A stretch of 64,000 nucleotides of DNA from CAKZLS01 sp963771545 (GTDB lineage Bacteria; Pseudomonadota; Alphaproteobacteria; Rhodospirillales; Defluviicoccaceae). The position numbers and the translations under genes were made by a program. Positions within the stretch are counted from its first letter, which is position 1. Each line of letters begins with the position of its first letter. Positions 15,024-25,001 of this stretch are shown here, one piece after another. Location: positions 558,001 to 622,000 of the forward strand of contig CAVYTX010000003.1 in assembly GCA_963771545.1 (NCBI GenBank), in the 5' to 3' direction. The notes under the pieces are model-generated. The model did not search any database. It was not told where the DNA came from and saw only the letters and a program-made list of their open reading frames with translations.

Positions 15024-15941
15024 ATGTTCGATTGGCTCATCGCGGGAGCCGGGTTCGCGGGAAGCGTACTCGCGGAACGGCTGGCAAACGAGACGGATGC
15101 CCGCGTTCTGATCATCGATCGTCGCAATCATATCGGCGGAAACGCCTATGATCGATATGACGAAGCGGGCGGCTTGACGCCGTACTATGGCCGGCATGTC
15201 CTGAAGACCGCCGACGGCAGGGTGTTGCGGTACCTTTCCCGGTTTGCCCGCTGGGATCCTTACGAGCCCGCGTCGGATGCCGGGACTCCGCGCCTCCTGA
15301 TCGTTCCTGGCAAGGGCGAACGGCTTTTGGTGCCGGCGAAGGGATATACCAGCATGTTCGAGACGATGCTGGAATTGCCGAATATCAAGATCATGCTCAA
15401 TTGCGATTACGCGGAAGTCCGAGACGAGATTCCATTCAGGCGTTTAATTTACACGGGATCCTTGGACGAATATTTTGACTATTGCTATGGGACTTTGCCC
15501 TATTGGCCGGCCGACAAAAATGGTGCGGCGCCACATTGGGCGCCGGCCCGCGAGTTCCATCCCTTGGACATGATCCAGGTACGCCCGGAAGACGAAGCCG
15601 GCTATCCAGTCGCCGGGGAGAGCAGCCGCGCCCTGTACCAGCGCTATTTGGATCTCGCCGAAGCCGCGGTGAATGTCTTCTTCACCGGCCGGTTGGCGGC
15701 GTATCGATACTGCACCATCGACGAGGTGGTGGCGCAATCGCTGACGCTGTTTGACCAAATCACCGGCGACGAGCCCGTTGATGCGCGGTCCGCCATATCT
15801 CCCCATCCGCCCAGTGCGTCCAGTCCGGCCAGTGCGTCCAGTCCGGCCAGTCCGGCCAGTCCGGCCAGTCCTCGCCGTTCGCTGGAAGAGCCATTGGCTG
15901 GGCCGCGCTTGCGAACGGAACGCCACACAGAGCGGCTTTGA
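15024..15941 (+). CDS. Degenerate UDP-galactopyranose mutase homologue, internally deleted
   Basis: ATG 15024 has a strong site (GGAGAGGAGG). The start MFDWLIAGAGFAGSVLAERL has the FAD-binding GxGxxG and continues DRRNHIGGNAYD, as in UDP-galactopyranose mutase (UDP-Galp to UDP-Galf). Later parts also match: KGYTSMFETMLELPNIKIML, EIPFRRLIYTGSLDEYFDY and the C-terminal AAYRYCTIDEVVAQSLTLFD. About 100 residues between roughly positions 75 and 110 are missing or unrecognisable, including the usual KYGPHxFHT start and the FTxKQWG substrate segment. The last 45 residues come from a 9-bp tandem repeat (PASPASP). The frame stays open but the enzyme is probably inactive. Confidence 0.75.
   Translation: MFDWLIAGAGFAGSVLAERLANETDARVLIIDRRNHIGGNAYDRYDEAGGLTPYYGRHVLKTADGRVLRYLSRFARWDPYEPASDAGTPRLLIVPGKGERLLVPAKGYTSMFETMLELPNIKIMLNCDYAEVRDEIPFRRLIYTGSLDEYFDYCYGTLPYWPADKNGAAPHWAPAREFHPLDMIQVRPEDEAGYPVAGESSRALYQRYLDLAEAAVNVFFTGRLAAYRYCTIDEVVAQSLTLFDQITGDEPVDARSAISPHPPSASSPASASSPASPASPASPRRSLEEPLAGPRLRTERHTERL
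15810..15871 (+). repeat. 9-bp tandem repeat at the glf-like 3' end
   Basis: Units of CGGCCAGTC alternating with CGTCCAGTC/G repeat about six to seven times and encode the PAS/SAS-rich tail of the degenerate mutase. Because the unit is a multiple of three, the frame is preserved regardless of copy number, so length variation between strains is likely. Confidence 0.8.
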
Positions 15942-16072
15942 CGTCTTCGGGCGGTCCCCAAGCGTGATAGGCCGCGTGACAGGCCGATTGATTACGGCGT
16001 CGGGAGCGTATACTCCTGGCGCCTCAACGGCCCCACCTCCCTGTGGCGCCTGAGCGCGGGCGTTTGACGGAC

Positions 16073-19000
16073 ATGGATCAGTTCACATTGCAGCCCTTGC
16101 CGGGCGACCCCGACCTGCCGCCACCGATCCGCGGTGTCCTCTTCAGCGCCGAGCGGCTCGAACAATATGCCCAGCCGCTCGCGGCTTCCCATGTCATCTC
16201 TCCCCGGCCGCGCCGGGGCGCGCCGGTGCTCAAGAGACTGGGTCAAAATGGGAAAGCGCTGCGGGAGGCTTACGACACCATTTCGAAGGCCGCGGCGGCG
16301 GGCGAGCCGATCTCTCCGGCTGCGGAATGGCTGATCGACAATTTCCACATCATCGAGGACCAACTGCGCGAGATCAAAGAGGATCTTCCCGTCGGCTTCT
16401 ATCGGAAACTGCCAAAGTTGACGGTCGGACCGTTTGCCGGCTATCCCCGCGTCTATGGCCTGGCGGCCGGTTACGTGGAGCATACCGACAGCCTGTTCGA
16501 TCCGAAAACTCTGTCGCGCTTCGTCAAAGCCTACCAAGAAATTCAGCCTCTGACGCTTGGCGAGCTCTGGGCGATCGCCATTTCGCTCCGCCTCGTCCTG
16601 CTGGAAAATCTACGCCGCTTGGCCGACCGGGTGGTGCAGCGGCGTCTGGCGCGGGCGGCGGCCGACGCGCTGGCCGACGCGCTGATCAACGACGAAGCCC
16701 CCGCCATCGAACAGGAAGAACTGCTCGACCAGTGGAAGAACTCGCCGTTGTGGAGCACCTTTATCGCGCAGGCGGTGCAACGTCTGCGCGACCGGGACCC
16801 GGAGGAGACGCCGCTGCTCGCCCGCGTGAGCGAACGCCTGGCCGACCAGGGACGCTCCATCGACGAAGTGACCCAGTTCGAACACCAACAGCAGGTCGCG
16901 GGCCAGCTCGTCATTCGCAATGTGATCACCAGCATGCGGCTGATGTCGCTGGTCGACTGGGCCGAACTGATCGAGGGCGTGAGCCTGGTCGAGGCCGCAT
17001 TGCGCCACGGCACCGATGTGGCGGCGATGGATTTCGCGACTCGCGACAGCTATCGCCACGCCGTGGAGGAACTGGCGCAAGGCTCGGGGCGCGGCGAACT
17101 CGAGGTCGCGCAAGAGGCGGTGGCGCGCGCGACTTCGGCCGATCCCGGATCGGTGGAGAGCGACCCCGGGCACTATCTCGTCGGCCGGGCACGCGAGGCG
17201 TTCGAGCGCGACTTGGGCGCTCGTCTAACCGCCGGTTCTTGGCTGAGACGGAGTCTCCGCAAGGCCGGCGCGCCCGTTTACCTGGGCGGCATTACGGCTC
17301 TCACGGGCCTTTTTCTAGGCGCACTATTGGCGGCGGCGGCGGCCGGCGCCGTGGCGGTTCCGGCACTGGCCCTGTTCGCGGTGCTGGCGCTGATCCCGGC
17401 GACGGAGCCGGCGGTGGCGTTGGTCAATCGGCTCCTCCTGGCGGTCCTCCCTCCTCGACGGCTGCCGCGGTTGGAACTCGACGAAGGCGTCGCCGAGCCC
17501 CTGCGGACCATGGTGGTGGTGCCCGTGATGCTCAGCAACCCGGCGGCCATCGAGGAACAGATGGAGGGGCTGGAGGCCCAATATTTGGCCAACGACGATG
17601 GTGAACTGTATTTCGCGCTGTTATCGGACTGGCCGGACTCGCAAGCGCAGGAGTTGCCCGAGGACGCCGCCCTGCTGGCCGCGGCCCGCCGCGCGTTGGC
17701 CGAACTCAACCGGCGGCACCCGGTCGCGCCCAACGGCGGCCCGCGGTTCTTTCTGTTTCACCGCCATAGGGTCTGGAACGAAAGTCAGCGTTGCTGGATG
17801 GGATGGGAACGCAAGCGCGGCAAACTTCATGAGTTGAACCGTCTGCTGCGCGGCGCGACCGATACCACGTTCATGGAATTCGAGGGAGAACCGGCCACGG
17901 CGCCCGCGGGCGTTCGATATGTCCTCACCCTCGACGCCGACACACTGCTGCCCCGGGGCGCGGCCCGCCGCCTGGTCGGGACCCTCTCTCATCCGCTCAA
18001 CCGCCCGGTGTACGACCCGGAGTTGGGGCGCGTCCGGGAGGGCCATGCCATCTTGCAGCCGCGCGTGGTGCCGACCTTGCAGGAAACGGGAAACGGCAGC
18101 CTGCACCAGCAGATCTTCGCCGGACCGCGCGGCATCGATGCGTACGAGTTCGCGGTGTCGGACATCTACCAGGACCTGTTCGACGAGGGCATCTTCACCG
18201 GCAAGGGTTTGTACGATGTCGACGCCTTCGAACAAGTCCTGTCCGGTCGCGTGCCGGAAAACACGTTGCTGTCCCATGATCTGTTCGAGGGCATCGCCGC
18301 GCGCGCCGCCCTGGTCTCCGATATCGAGCTTTTCGAAGCATTCCCGGAACATTACGAGGTCAACATCGCCCGCCGGCACCGTTGGGCGCGCGGCGACTGG
18401 CAATTGCTTCCATGGATTTTCGGGCGCGGGCCCGCCGGGTTTCGCGGGCGCGGCAAGGCGATCCCGCCGATCGGCCGATGGAAGATGATCGACAACTTGC
18501 GCCGGAGTCTCGCCGCGCCGACCGCCTTCGCGTTCCTCGTGGCATCGTGGTGCATGCCCCAGCCGTTGCCGCTGTTGGCCGTGGCGTTCGTCCTGATCAC
18601 CATCGTGGCGCCCTGTCTAATGCCGCTGGTCAGTCATCTGTCGCCCGCTCGACCGACGACGGCGCGCCGGATCACGCTGAGCGGCGCCGGGCACGATTTG
18701 AAGCTTGGCGCCATGCAGGCCGCGCTCGCCTTCATCTTGCTGGCGCATCAGGCGTGGGTCATGGGCGATGCCGTTATTCGCACCCTTTGGCGGCTCGGGA
18801 GCCGCCGCAACCTGCTGGAATGGGTCACCGCTGCGCAGGCCGAGGCCTCTCATGATCTGAAGCTGTCGGGCTTCTATCGGCGCATGGCCGGAGCCATCGG
18901 CCTGGCCGTCGCCGGCCTGGCCGTCGCCGCGCTCCGGCCGGAGTTGCTGGCGGTCGCGATACCCGTCGTCGCGGCATGGTTCGCGTCACCGGCCGTGGCA

Positions 19001-22000
19001 TGGTGGATTAGCCTCCCGCGCCGGGCGGCCAGGCGCGAGGCCATGTCCGAGGCGGACGAATGGATGCTCCGCTCCACCGCCCGGCGCACATGGCGATTCT
19101 TCGAGCGGTTCGTTACCGCGTCGGACAACCATCTGCCCCCCGACAATTTCCAGGAGGATCCGCGACCGGAAATTGCCCATCGCACCTCGCCCACCAACGT
19201 GGGCCTCTACCTTCTGTCCACAGTCGCCGCCCGGGATTTCGGCTGGATCGGCGTCGTCGACCTGATCGACCGGCTGGAGGCCACCTCGGGGACGCTGGAC
19301 AAACTGCAGAAATTCCGTGGCCACCTGTATAACTGGTATGACACGCGCACCATGGAGCCGCTGGAGCCGCGCTACGTCTCCACGGTGGATAGCGGCAATT
19401 TGGCGGGGCATCTGATCGTGCTGCGACAGGCGTGCCTGGAGCTGCGGGATGCGCCGCCCGATGGGGGCGCGTCCCGCCAAGGCGTGCGCGATACGCTGCG
19501 TATTCTGCGCGATATCGTTGGCGGCATTTCCGGCGACCGCGATCGGGGCGCGGTCCCGCTCAGGGAGTTGGATCAGCAGATCGAGGACCTCGACGCGCTT
19601 CTCCAACGCACGCCGGGGGCGGCTTCGGCCGGCGAACCGGGGGATGTGGACGAGGCGGAGGTCTGGCGAGAGGCGGCTCGCCGTTCCGAGGTGCTGGTCG
19701 ACATGGCCCAGGCGTTGAACGCCGAACGCGCCGCGATCGATGGCAGGGAAATGGTTGACTGGGCGGAGGCGACCCGGGCCTTGGTCGACATTCATTTCCG
19801 GGACGTGGCGACGCCGGCGGAGGACGCGCGGGCGCGCCTTCTCGCCCTGGCGGACTGGGCAGACGCCTTCGGCAAGGCGATGCGATTCGACTTCCTTTAC
19901 AACACGTCGCAGAAACTATTCGCCATCGGCTTCCGGCCGGCGGACAACGCGTTGGACGCCAGCACATACGATCTGTTGGCTTCCGAGGCGCGCCTGGCGA
20001 GCTTGGTGGCCATCGCCCGTGGCGAGGTGCCCACCTCCCACTGGTTCCGGCTGGGACGGCCGATGACGCCGGTTGGCCAGGGCGCCGCGCTGGTGTCGTG
20101 GTCGGCGTCGATGTTCGAATACCTGATGCCGGAGCTGGTGATGGACGTTCCGGCGGAGAGCATTCTCTCGCTCACCGCGCGGTGCGTGGTGGATCATCAG
20201 ATCGCGTACGGGCGCGAGAAGGGGGTTCCCTGGGGGATCTCCGAATCCGCCTACAATGTCAGGGACCTGAACCTCACCTATCAGTACTCCAACTTCGGCG
20301 TGGCGGGTCTTGGCCTGAAGCGCGGCCTGTCCCAGGACGTGGTCGTCGCGCCTTACGCGACGGCGCTGGCCGCCATGATCGATCCCGCCGCCGCCGCTCA
20401 CAATCTCGCCGCTCTTGCCGGCATCGGCGCGCGCGGCGTGTACGGTTTCTACGAGGCCGTCGATTATACGGCGACCCGGCTGCCCCAAGGGAAAGACCGC
20501 GCCATTATCCGCGCCTACATGGCGCACCACCAGGGGATGACGATGGTCGCCCTGGCCAATGTGCTCAATGGCGGACGGATGCGCGCGAGGTTCCATAACG
20601 AGCCGGCAATCCGAGCGACCGAGCTGCTTCTGCAAGAGCGGATGCCGCGGGTCATAACGGTGGCGGCGCCCCGCGAGGCCCAGGCCGGCGTCCGCCTGCA
20701 CGTGCAGAGCACCGTGCCGTCGGCGCTGCGGCACTTCGAAACCCCGCATACACCGACGCCCCGGGCGCATTTCCTCTCCAACGGCAGTTATTCCGTGATG
20801 CTGACCGTGGCCGGTTCCGGCTACAGCCGGTGGCGGGGACTTGCGGTGACCCGTTGGCGGGAAGATTCCACCCGCGACTGTTGGGGCAGCTACATTTACG
20901 TGAAGGATGCGCTGAGCGGCAATGTGTGGTCGGCGGGGTACCAGCCGACCGCGACCGAGCCCGATTCCTATGAAGTGAACTATTTCGAGGATCGCGCGGA
21001 GATCCGCCGGCGGGACGGGACGGTGCTGACCAAGCTCGAAGTGGTGGTCGCCGCCGAGGATGGCGTCGAGGTCAGGCAGCTTTCCATCAACAATCTCGGC
21101 GCGCGGGTGCGCGAGATCGAAGTGACGTCCTACGCCGAGATCGTGCTAGCGCGCCCGGAGGCCGACGCGGCGCACCCAGCCTTCTCCAATCTCTTCGTGC
21201 AGACCGAGTTCGTGCCCGGCTTGGAGGCTCTTGTCGCCACTCGGAGACCGCGCTCCGAGGACGAGCCCGCGGTCTGGGCGGCGCACATGGCGGTTGCCAG
21301 CGGCGCCCGGAGCGGATTGCAGTATGAAACGGATCGCGCTCAATTCTTGGGCCGCGGTCGAGACATCCGCAATCCCCGGGCCGTCTACGACGAGCAGACC
21401 CTGTCGAACAGCCTCGGCCCGGTCCTGGATCCCATCTTCAGCCTGCGCCGGCGCCTCCAGGTGGCGCCTGGCGGCGTCGCCCGCATCTGTTTCGTGACCT
21501 TGGTGGCCCCTAGCCGGGACGAGCTGCTGTCCGTGGCCGACCGCTACCGCGACGAGACTCTGTTCGAGCGCACGGCGGCGCAAGCCTGGACTCGCGCTCA
21601 GTTGCAGCTGCACCATCTTGGCATCAGCCCGGACGAAGCTCACCTGTTCCAACGCTTGGCCACCCGCTTGCTCTACATCGATCCGCTGCTGCGCGCGCCG
21701 TGGGATGTGTTGCAGAGCAACAAGCGCGGGCCGCACTCGCTGTGGGCTCACGGCATCTCCGGCGATCGGCCCATTGTGCTGCTGCGCGTGGACGAGGGCG
21801 AGTCGCACGACATCTCCCGCCAACTCTTGCGCGCTCAGCGATACTGGAGGATGAAGGGGCTGGTCGTCGATCTGGTGTTCCTCAACGAGCAGGCCCCCTC
21901 GTACCAGATGGCGACGCAAGACGCCCTGGAAGCTCTGGGCCGGGCCAGCGAGGCCGCGGACGGCGGGTCTCAACACGATGCGCGCACCGTGTTCGCCCTG

Positions 22001-24622
22001 AAGGAGTCGCAGATCGACGCCGATGATTTGCGGCTGCTTTTGACGGCCGCGCGGATCGTCCTACAATCGGGCGCCGGCACCCTCGCCGAACAGATCGTGC
22101 GTCTCCTGATCCGCGAGCCGGCAAGCGCCGCCGCCCGTGCCCTGCCCCCGCGTCCGCCCTCGGAAAGAAGACCGCCGCCGCGGGGCGCCCTAGAGTTCTT
22201 CAATGGCCTGGGAGGCTTTGCCGAAGCCGGTCAGGAATACGCGATGACCATAGGCGCGCAGCAAAACACGCCCGCGCCCTGGATCAACGTCATCGCAAAT
22301 CCTATTTTCGGATTCGTCGTGTCCGAAAGCGGGTCCGGCTACACCTGGTGCGGAAACAGTCGGGAAAACCAGCTCACGCCGTGGTCCAACGATCCGGTCT
22401 GCGATTCTCCCGGGGAAATCATCTATGTCCGCGATGATGAAACCGGGGAGACATGGTGTCCCACCCCACTGCCCATCCGCGAGGATACGCCGTACGTGTG
22501 CCGGCATGGTCAGGGGTACAGCCGGTTCGAACACACCAGCCACGGCATCGGCCTGACGCTTGTGCAGTTCGTGCCCCCCGAGGACCCCGTCAAGATTTCG
22601 CGTCTGATCGTCGCCAACCGTTCCCGCCGTCCGCGGACCGTGACGGTGACGGCCTTCGCGGAATGCGTTCTGGGCCCCTCGCGATCGGTTGGCGCGCCTT
22701 TCATCGTCACATCGATCGATCCGTCCACCGGCGCGATCTTCGCGCGCAACCCTTGGAACCATGAATTCGCGGAGCGCATGGCGTTCTTCGACATAGGCGG
22801 TCGCCAGAACAGCTGGACCGGCGATCGGACGGAATTCATCGGCCGCAACGGAAGCCTGGACCGGCCGGCGGGACTCGCTCCGGACGCCGTGCTGTCGGGA
22901 CGGGTGGGCGCCGGCATGGACCCGTGCGCGGCCTTGCAGACGACGTTGCGTCTGGCGCCCGACGAGACGGCGGAGGTGCTCGTTCTGCTGGGACAAGGCG
23001 CCGGCGAGGAGGACGCGCGCCAATTGGTTGTTCGGTATCGCCAGCAGGATTTGGATAGCCTGTTGAGCGATGTCAGGCGACGCTGGGACGATGTCGTGGG
23101 CACCCTTCGGGTCAAGACACCCGAACGTTCCATGGATATCCTCCTCAATAGCTGGTTGTTGTACCAAACCCTGAGCTGCCGGATCTGGGCCCGCGCCGCC
23201 TTCTATCAGGCCGGCGGCGCCTACGGCTTCCGCGACCAGCTCCAGGACACCATGGCGCTGGCGGTCGCCAAGCCGGACATCGCGCGCGAGCAGCTTCTGA
23301 GGGCGGCCGCGCGGCAGTTCGTCGAAGGCGATGTCCAGCATTGGTGGCACCCGCCGACCGGGCGAGGGGTGCGGACTCATATCTCGGACGATCTGATTTG
23401 GCTGCCCGTCGCCGCGGCTCACTACGTCGAGGTGACCGGCGATGCCGCGGTCCTCGACGCCGACGTGCCTTTTCTTGAGGGTCCGCCGTTGCCGCTCGAC
23501 CAGCACGACGCCTATTTCGAGCCCGCGGTCTCCGACCAATCGGCTCCGCTGTTCGAGCACTGCGTCCGAGCGATCGAGGCCCGCATGGCGGCGGGCCGCC
23601 ATGGCCTGCCGCTGATGGGGACGGGCGATTGGAACGACGGCATGAATCGGGTCGGTCACCGCGGCAAGGGTGAAAGCGTCTGGATGGGCTGGTTCCTGTA
23701 CCATGCGCTGTTGCGTTTCGCCCCCCTTGCCGAGCAACGCGGCGACGCGGCGCGGGCGAAACGGTGGCGCCTCCACGCCGAAAGCCTCCGCGAGGCCGTG
23801 GAGCGGGAAGGGTGGGACGGCGACTGGTACCGGCGCGCCTTTTTCGACGACGGTACGCCGCTCGGCACGGCCTCCGGCGAGGAATGCCGGATCAACTCCC
23901 TCTCCCAAAGCTGGGGCGTTCTATCCGGCGCGGCCGATCCCGATCGGGCGGCCCGGGCCATGGAGGCCGTCGGCGAGTACTTGGTCCGTCCGGTCGACGG
24001 CATCGTCCTACTGCTCACGCCCCCCTTCGACCGGATGACGCACGATCCCGGATACATCAAGGGATACCTGCCGGGCATCCGGGAAAACGGCGGCCAGTAC
24101 ACCCACGCCGCGGTTTGGGCGCTGATGGCGCATGCCGCCCTTGGGGATGGCGACCGCGCCATGGAGCTTTACAACTTGATCAATCCCATCAATCACGCCA
24201 ACACCCGGCTCGGAGTGCAGCGTTACAAAGCCGAGCCTTACGTGCTCGCGGGCGACGTGTACGGAGAGTTGCCGCACGTGGGACGCGGCGGCTGGAGCTG
24301 GTACACCGGGTCGGCGGCCTGGATGTATCGTGCCGGCATCGAGTGGATTCTGGGCTTTCGGCTCAAGGGCACCCTGTTGTGCATCGACCCGTGCATCCCA
24401 CCCGGCTGGACCGGGTTCAAGATGACGTTTCGCTATCACTCCGCCCGCTACGAGATCGTGGTCGACAACCCGCAAAGGGTTTCCCGCGGGGTGCTTTCCT
24501 TTACGGTGGACGATCGCCTGATCGACCCGGAAGCCAAGGGCGCGATGCTTGTGGACGACGGGGCGACCCATGTGGTCACCGTGGTGATGGGCGCGGCCGA
24601 AGAAGCCGCCGCCGCGTCGTGA
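16073..24622 (+). CDS. ndvB: Cyclic beta-1,2-glucan synthase
   Basis: The 2,849-residue protein is the normal size for NdvB/Cgs, a giant inner-membrane enzyme. It initiates, elongates and cyclises beta-1,2-glucan from UDP-glucose, for osmoadaptation and host interaction. In order: an N-terminal region, transmembrane helices near 420-460, the GT84 glycosyltransferase domain with LTLDADTLLP (about 618-627) and RRHRWARGDW (about 766-775), more transmembrane helices (to about 990), a glucoamylase-like region, and tandem GH94-type domains ending with GTGDWNDGMN (about 2515-2524), where Asp is the expected phosphorolysis acid. I chose ATG 16073 (MDQFTLQPLPGDP) over the upstream GTG 16043. Neither has a strong ribosome site. 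No glucan exporter (ndvA) is visible next to it. Confidence 0.97.
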   Translation: MDQFTLQPLPGDPDLPPPIRGVLFSAERLEQYAQPLAASHVISPRPRRGAPVLKRLGQNGKALREAYDTISKAAAAGEPISPAAEWLIDNFHIIEDQLREIKEDLPVGFYRKLPKLTVGPFAGYPRVYGLAAGYVEHTDSLFDPKTLSRFVKAYQEIQPLTLGELWAIAISLRLVLLENLRRLADRVVQRRLARAAADALADALINDEAPAIEQEELLDQWKNSPLWSTFIAQAVQRLRDRDPEETPLLARVSERLADQGRSIDEVTQFEHQQQVAGQLVIRNVITSMRLMSLVDWAELIEGVSLVEAALRHGTDVAAMDFATRDSYRHAVEELAQGSGRGELEVAQEAVARATSADPGSVESDPGHYLVGRAREAFERDLGARLTAGSWLRRSLRKAGAPVYLGGITALTGLFLGALLAAAAAGAVAVPALALFAVLALIPATEPAVALVNRLLLAVLPPRRLPRLELDEGVAEPLRTMVVVPVMLSNPAAIEEQMEGLEAQYLANDDGELYFALLSDWPDSQAQELPEDAALLAAARRALAELNRRHPVAPNGGPRFFLFHRHRVWNESQRCWMGWERKRGKLHELNRLLRGATDTTFMEFEGEPATAPAGVRYVLTLDADTLLPRGAARRLVGTLSHPLNRPVYDPELGRVREGHAILQPRVVPTLQETGNGSLHQQIFAGPRGIDAYEFAVSDIYQDLFDEGIFTGKGLYDVDAFEQVLSGRVPENTLLSHDLFEGIAARAALVSDIELFEAFPEHYEVNIARRHRWARGDWQLLPWIFGRGPAGFRGRGKAIPPIGRWKMIDNLRRSLAAPTAFAFLVASWCMPQPLPLLAVAFVLITIVAPCLMPLVSHLSPARPTTARRITLSGAGHDLKLGAMQAALAFILLAHQAWVMGDAVIRTLWRLGSRRNLLEWVTAAQAEASHDLKLSGFYRRMAGAIGLAVAGLAVAALRPELLAVAIPVVAAWFASPAVAWWISLPRRAARREAMSEADEWMLRSTARRTWRFFERFVTASDNHLPPDNFQEDPRPEIAHRTSPTNVGLYLLSTVAARDFGWIGVVDLIDRLEATSGTLDKLQKFRGHLYNWYDTRTMEPLEPRYVSTVDSGNLAGHLIVLRQACLELRDAPPDGGASRQGVRDTLRILRDIVGGISGDRDRGAVPLRELDQQIEDLDALLQRTPGAASAGEPGDVDEAEVWREAARRSEVLVDMAQALNAERAAIDGREMVDWAEATRALVDIHFRDVATPAEDARARLLALADWADAFGKAMRFDFLYNTSQKLFAIGFRPADNALDASTYDLLASEARLASLVAIARGEVPTSHWFRLGRPMTPVGQGAALVSWSASMFEYLMPELVMDVPAESILSLTARCVVDHQIAYGREKGVPWGISESAYNVRDLNLTYQYSNFGVAGLGLKRGLSQDVVVAPYATALAAMIDPAAAAHNLAALAGIGARGVYGFYEAVDYTATRLPQGKDRAIIRAYMAHHQGMTMVALANVLNGGRMRARFHNEPAIRATELLLQERMPRVITVAAPREAQAGVRLHVQSTVPSALRHFETPHTPTPRAHFLSNGSYSVMLTVAGSGYSRWRGLAVTRWREDSTRDCWGSYIYVKDALSGNVWSAGYQPTATEPDSYEVNYFEDRAEIRRRDGTVLTKLEVVVAAEDGVEVRQLSINNLGARVREIEVTSYAEIVLARPEADAAHPAFSNLFVQTEFVPGLEALVATRRPRSEDEPAVWAAHMAVASGARSGLQYETDRAQFLGRGRDIRNPRAVYDEQTLSNSLGPVLDPIFSLRRRLQVAPGGVARICFVTLVAPSRDELLSVADRYRDETLFERTAAQAWTRAQLQLHHLGISPDEAHLFQRLATRLLYIDPLLRAPWDVLQSNKRGPHSLWAHGISGDRPIVLLRVDEGESHDISRQLLRAQRYWRMKGLVVDLVFLNEQAPSYQMATQDALEALGRASEAADGGSQHDARTVFALKESQIDADDLRLLLTAARIVLQSGAGTLAEQIVRLLIREPASAAARALPPRPPSERRPPPRGALEFFNGLGGFAEAGQEYAMTIGAQQNTPAPWINVIANPIFGFVVSESGSGYTWCGNSRENQLTPWSNDPVCDSPGEIIYVRDDETGETWCPTPLPIREDTPYVCRHGQGYSRFEHTSHGIGLTLVQFVPPEDPVKISRLIVANRSRRPRTVTVTAFAECVLGPSRSVGAPFIVTSIDPSTGAIFARNPWNHEFAERMAFFDIGGRQNSWTGDRTEFIGRNGSLDRPAGLAPDAVLSGRVGAGMDPCAALQTTLRLAPDETAEVLVLLGQGAGEEDARQLVVRYRQQDLDSLLSDVRRRWDDVVGTLRVKTPERSMDILLNSWLLYQTLSCRIWARAAFYQAGGAYGFRDQLQDTMALAVAKPDIAREQLLRAAARQFVEGDVQHWWHPPTGRGVRTHISDDLIWLPVAAAHYVEVTGDAAVLDADVPFLEGPPLPLDQHDAYFEPAVSDQSAPLFEHCVRAIEARMAAGRHGLPLMGTGDWNDGMNRVGHRGKGESVWMGWFLYHALLRFAPLAEQRGDAARAKRWRLHAESLREAVEREGWDGDWYRRAFFDDGTPLGTASGEECRINSLSQSWGVLSGAADPDRAARAMEAVGEYLVRPVDGIVLLLTPPFDRMTHDPGYIKGYLPGIRENGGQYTHAAVWALMAHAALGDGDRAMELYNLINPINHANTRLGVQRYKAEPYVLAGDVYGELPHVGRGGWSWYTGSAAWMYRAGIEWILGFRLKGTLLCIDPCIPPGWTGFKMTFRYHSARYEIVVDNPQRVSRGVLSFTVDDRLIDPEAKGAMLVDDGATHVVTVVMGAAEEAAAAS

Positions 24623-24712
24623 CGACGCACGTGATTATTTAGTGCTGAAGTGGTCTAGCAGTCTGTTGGATTTGGGTATTTTGGTTTGCGGACGAGTGCA
24701 TCGGACTCGGCG

Positions 24713-24985
24713 CTATGCGGTCTTGAGGTTGAACAGGCGCTTGCAGTTGTAAGCGAGGGTGACGAGCAGCCATTCGGCTTTGACGTTTTCGATGCCCCTT
24801 AAGAAGAATTGCTTAAATCCGAGGACGTTTTTGATGATGCCGAAGACCGGCTCGACGGTGTGTTTTCGCCGCCGCTTGTATTTGGCTTTGGCGTCCTCGG
24901 TGGCCATTTTCTGCTTCATCGCCGGGCGCCATTCTGCTTTTGGCTCGGGCGGTGGCGTGGCGTCCGGTTTGGGCGGACGGAACCG
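24713..24985 (-). pseudogene. C-terminal remnant of an IS1182-family transposase
   Basis: The frame reads EPKAEWRPAMKQKMATEDAK, then YKRRRKHTVEPVFGIIKNVL, GFKQFFLRGIENVKAEW and LAYNCKRLFNL, the characteristic C-terminus of IS1182/IS5-like DDE transposases. The Glu in VEPVFG is the usual third catalytic residue. The N-terminal two thirds are absent; the sequence is cut at about 24985 by an element arm (24978-25001) that abuts plsC. It is a dead insertion-sequence fragment. Confidence 0.85.
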
Positions 24986-25001
24986 TGATAGTCGGTACTA
25001 G
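24978..25001. repeat. Arm fragment of the palindromic element at the plsC stop
   Basis: GGAACCGTGATAGTCGGTAC followed by TAG is identical to the outer end of the element at 54613-54766. The CTAG at its end supplies the stop codon of plsC (24998-25000, minus strand), just as the other copy supplies the stop of the hddC-gmhB gene. It marks the junction with the IS1182 remnant. Confidence 0.7.

Noticed and set aside
15942..16072. Promoter or small RNA between the glf-like gene and ndvB
   Set aside because: I saw no convincing -10/-35 pair or stable hairpin with a T-run that would support a specific feature.
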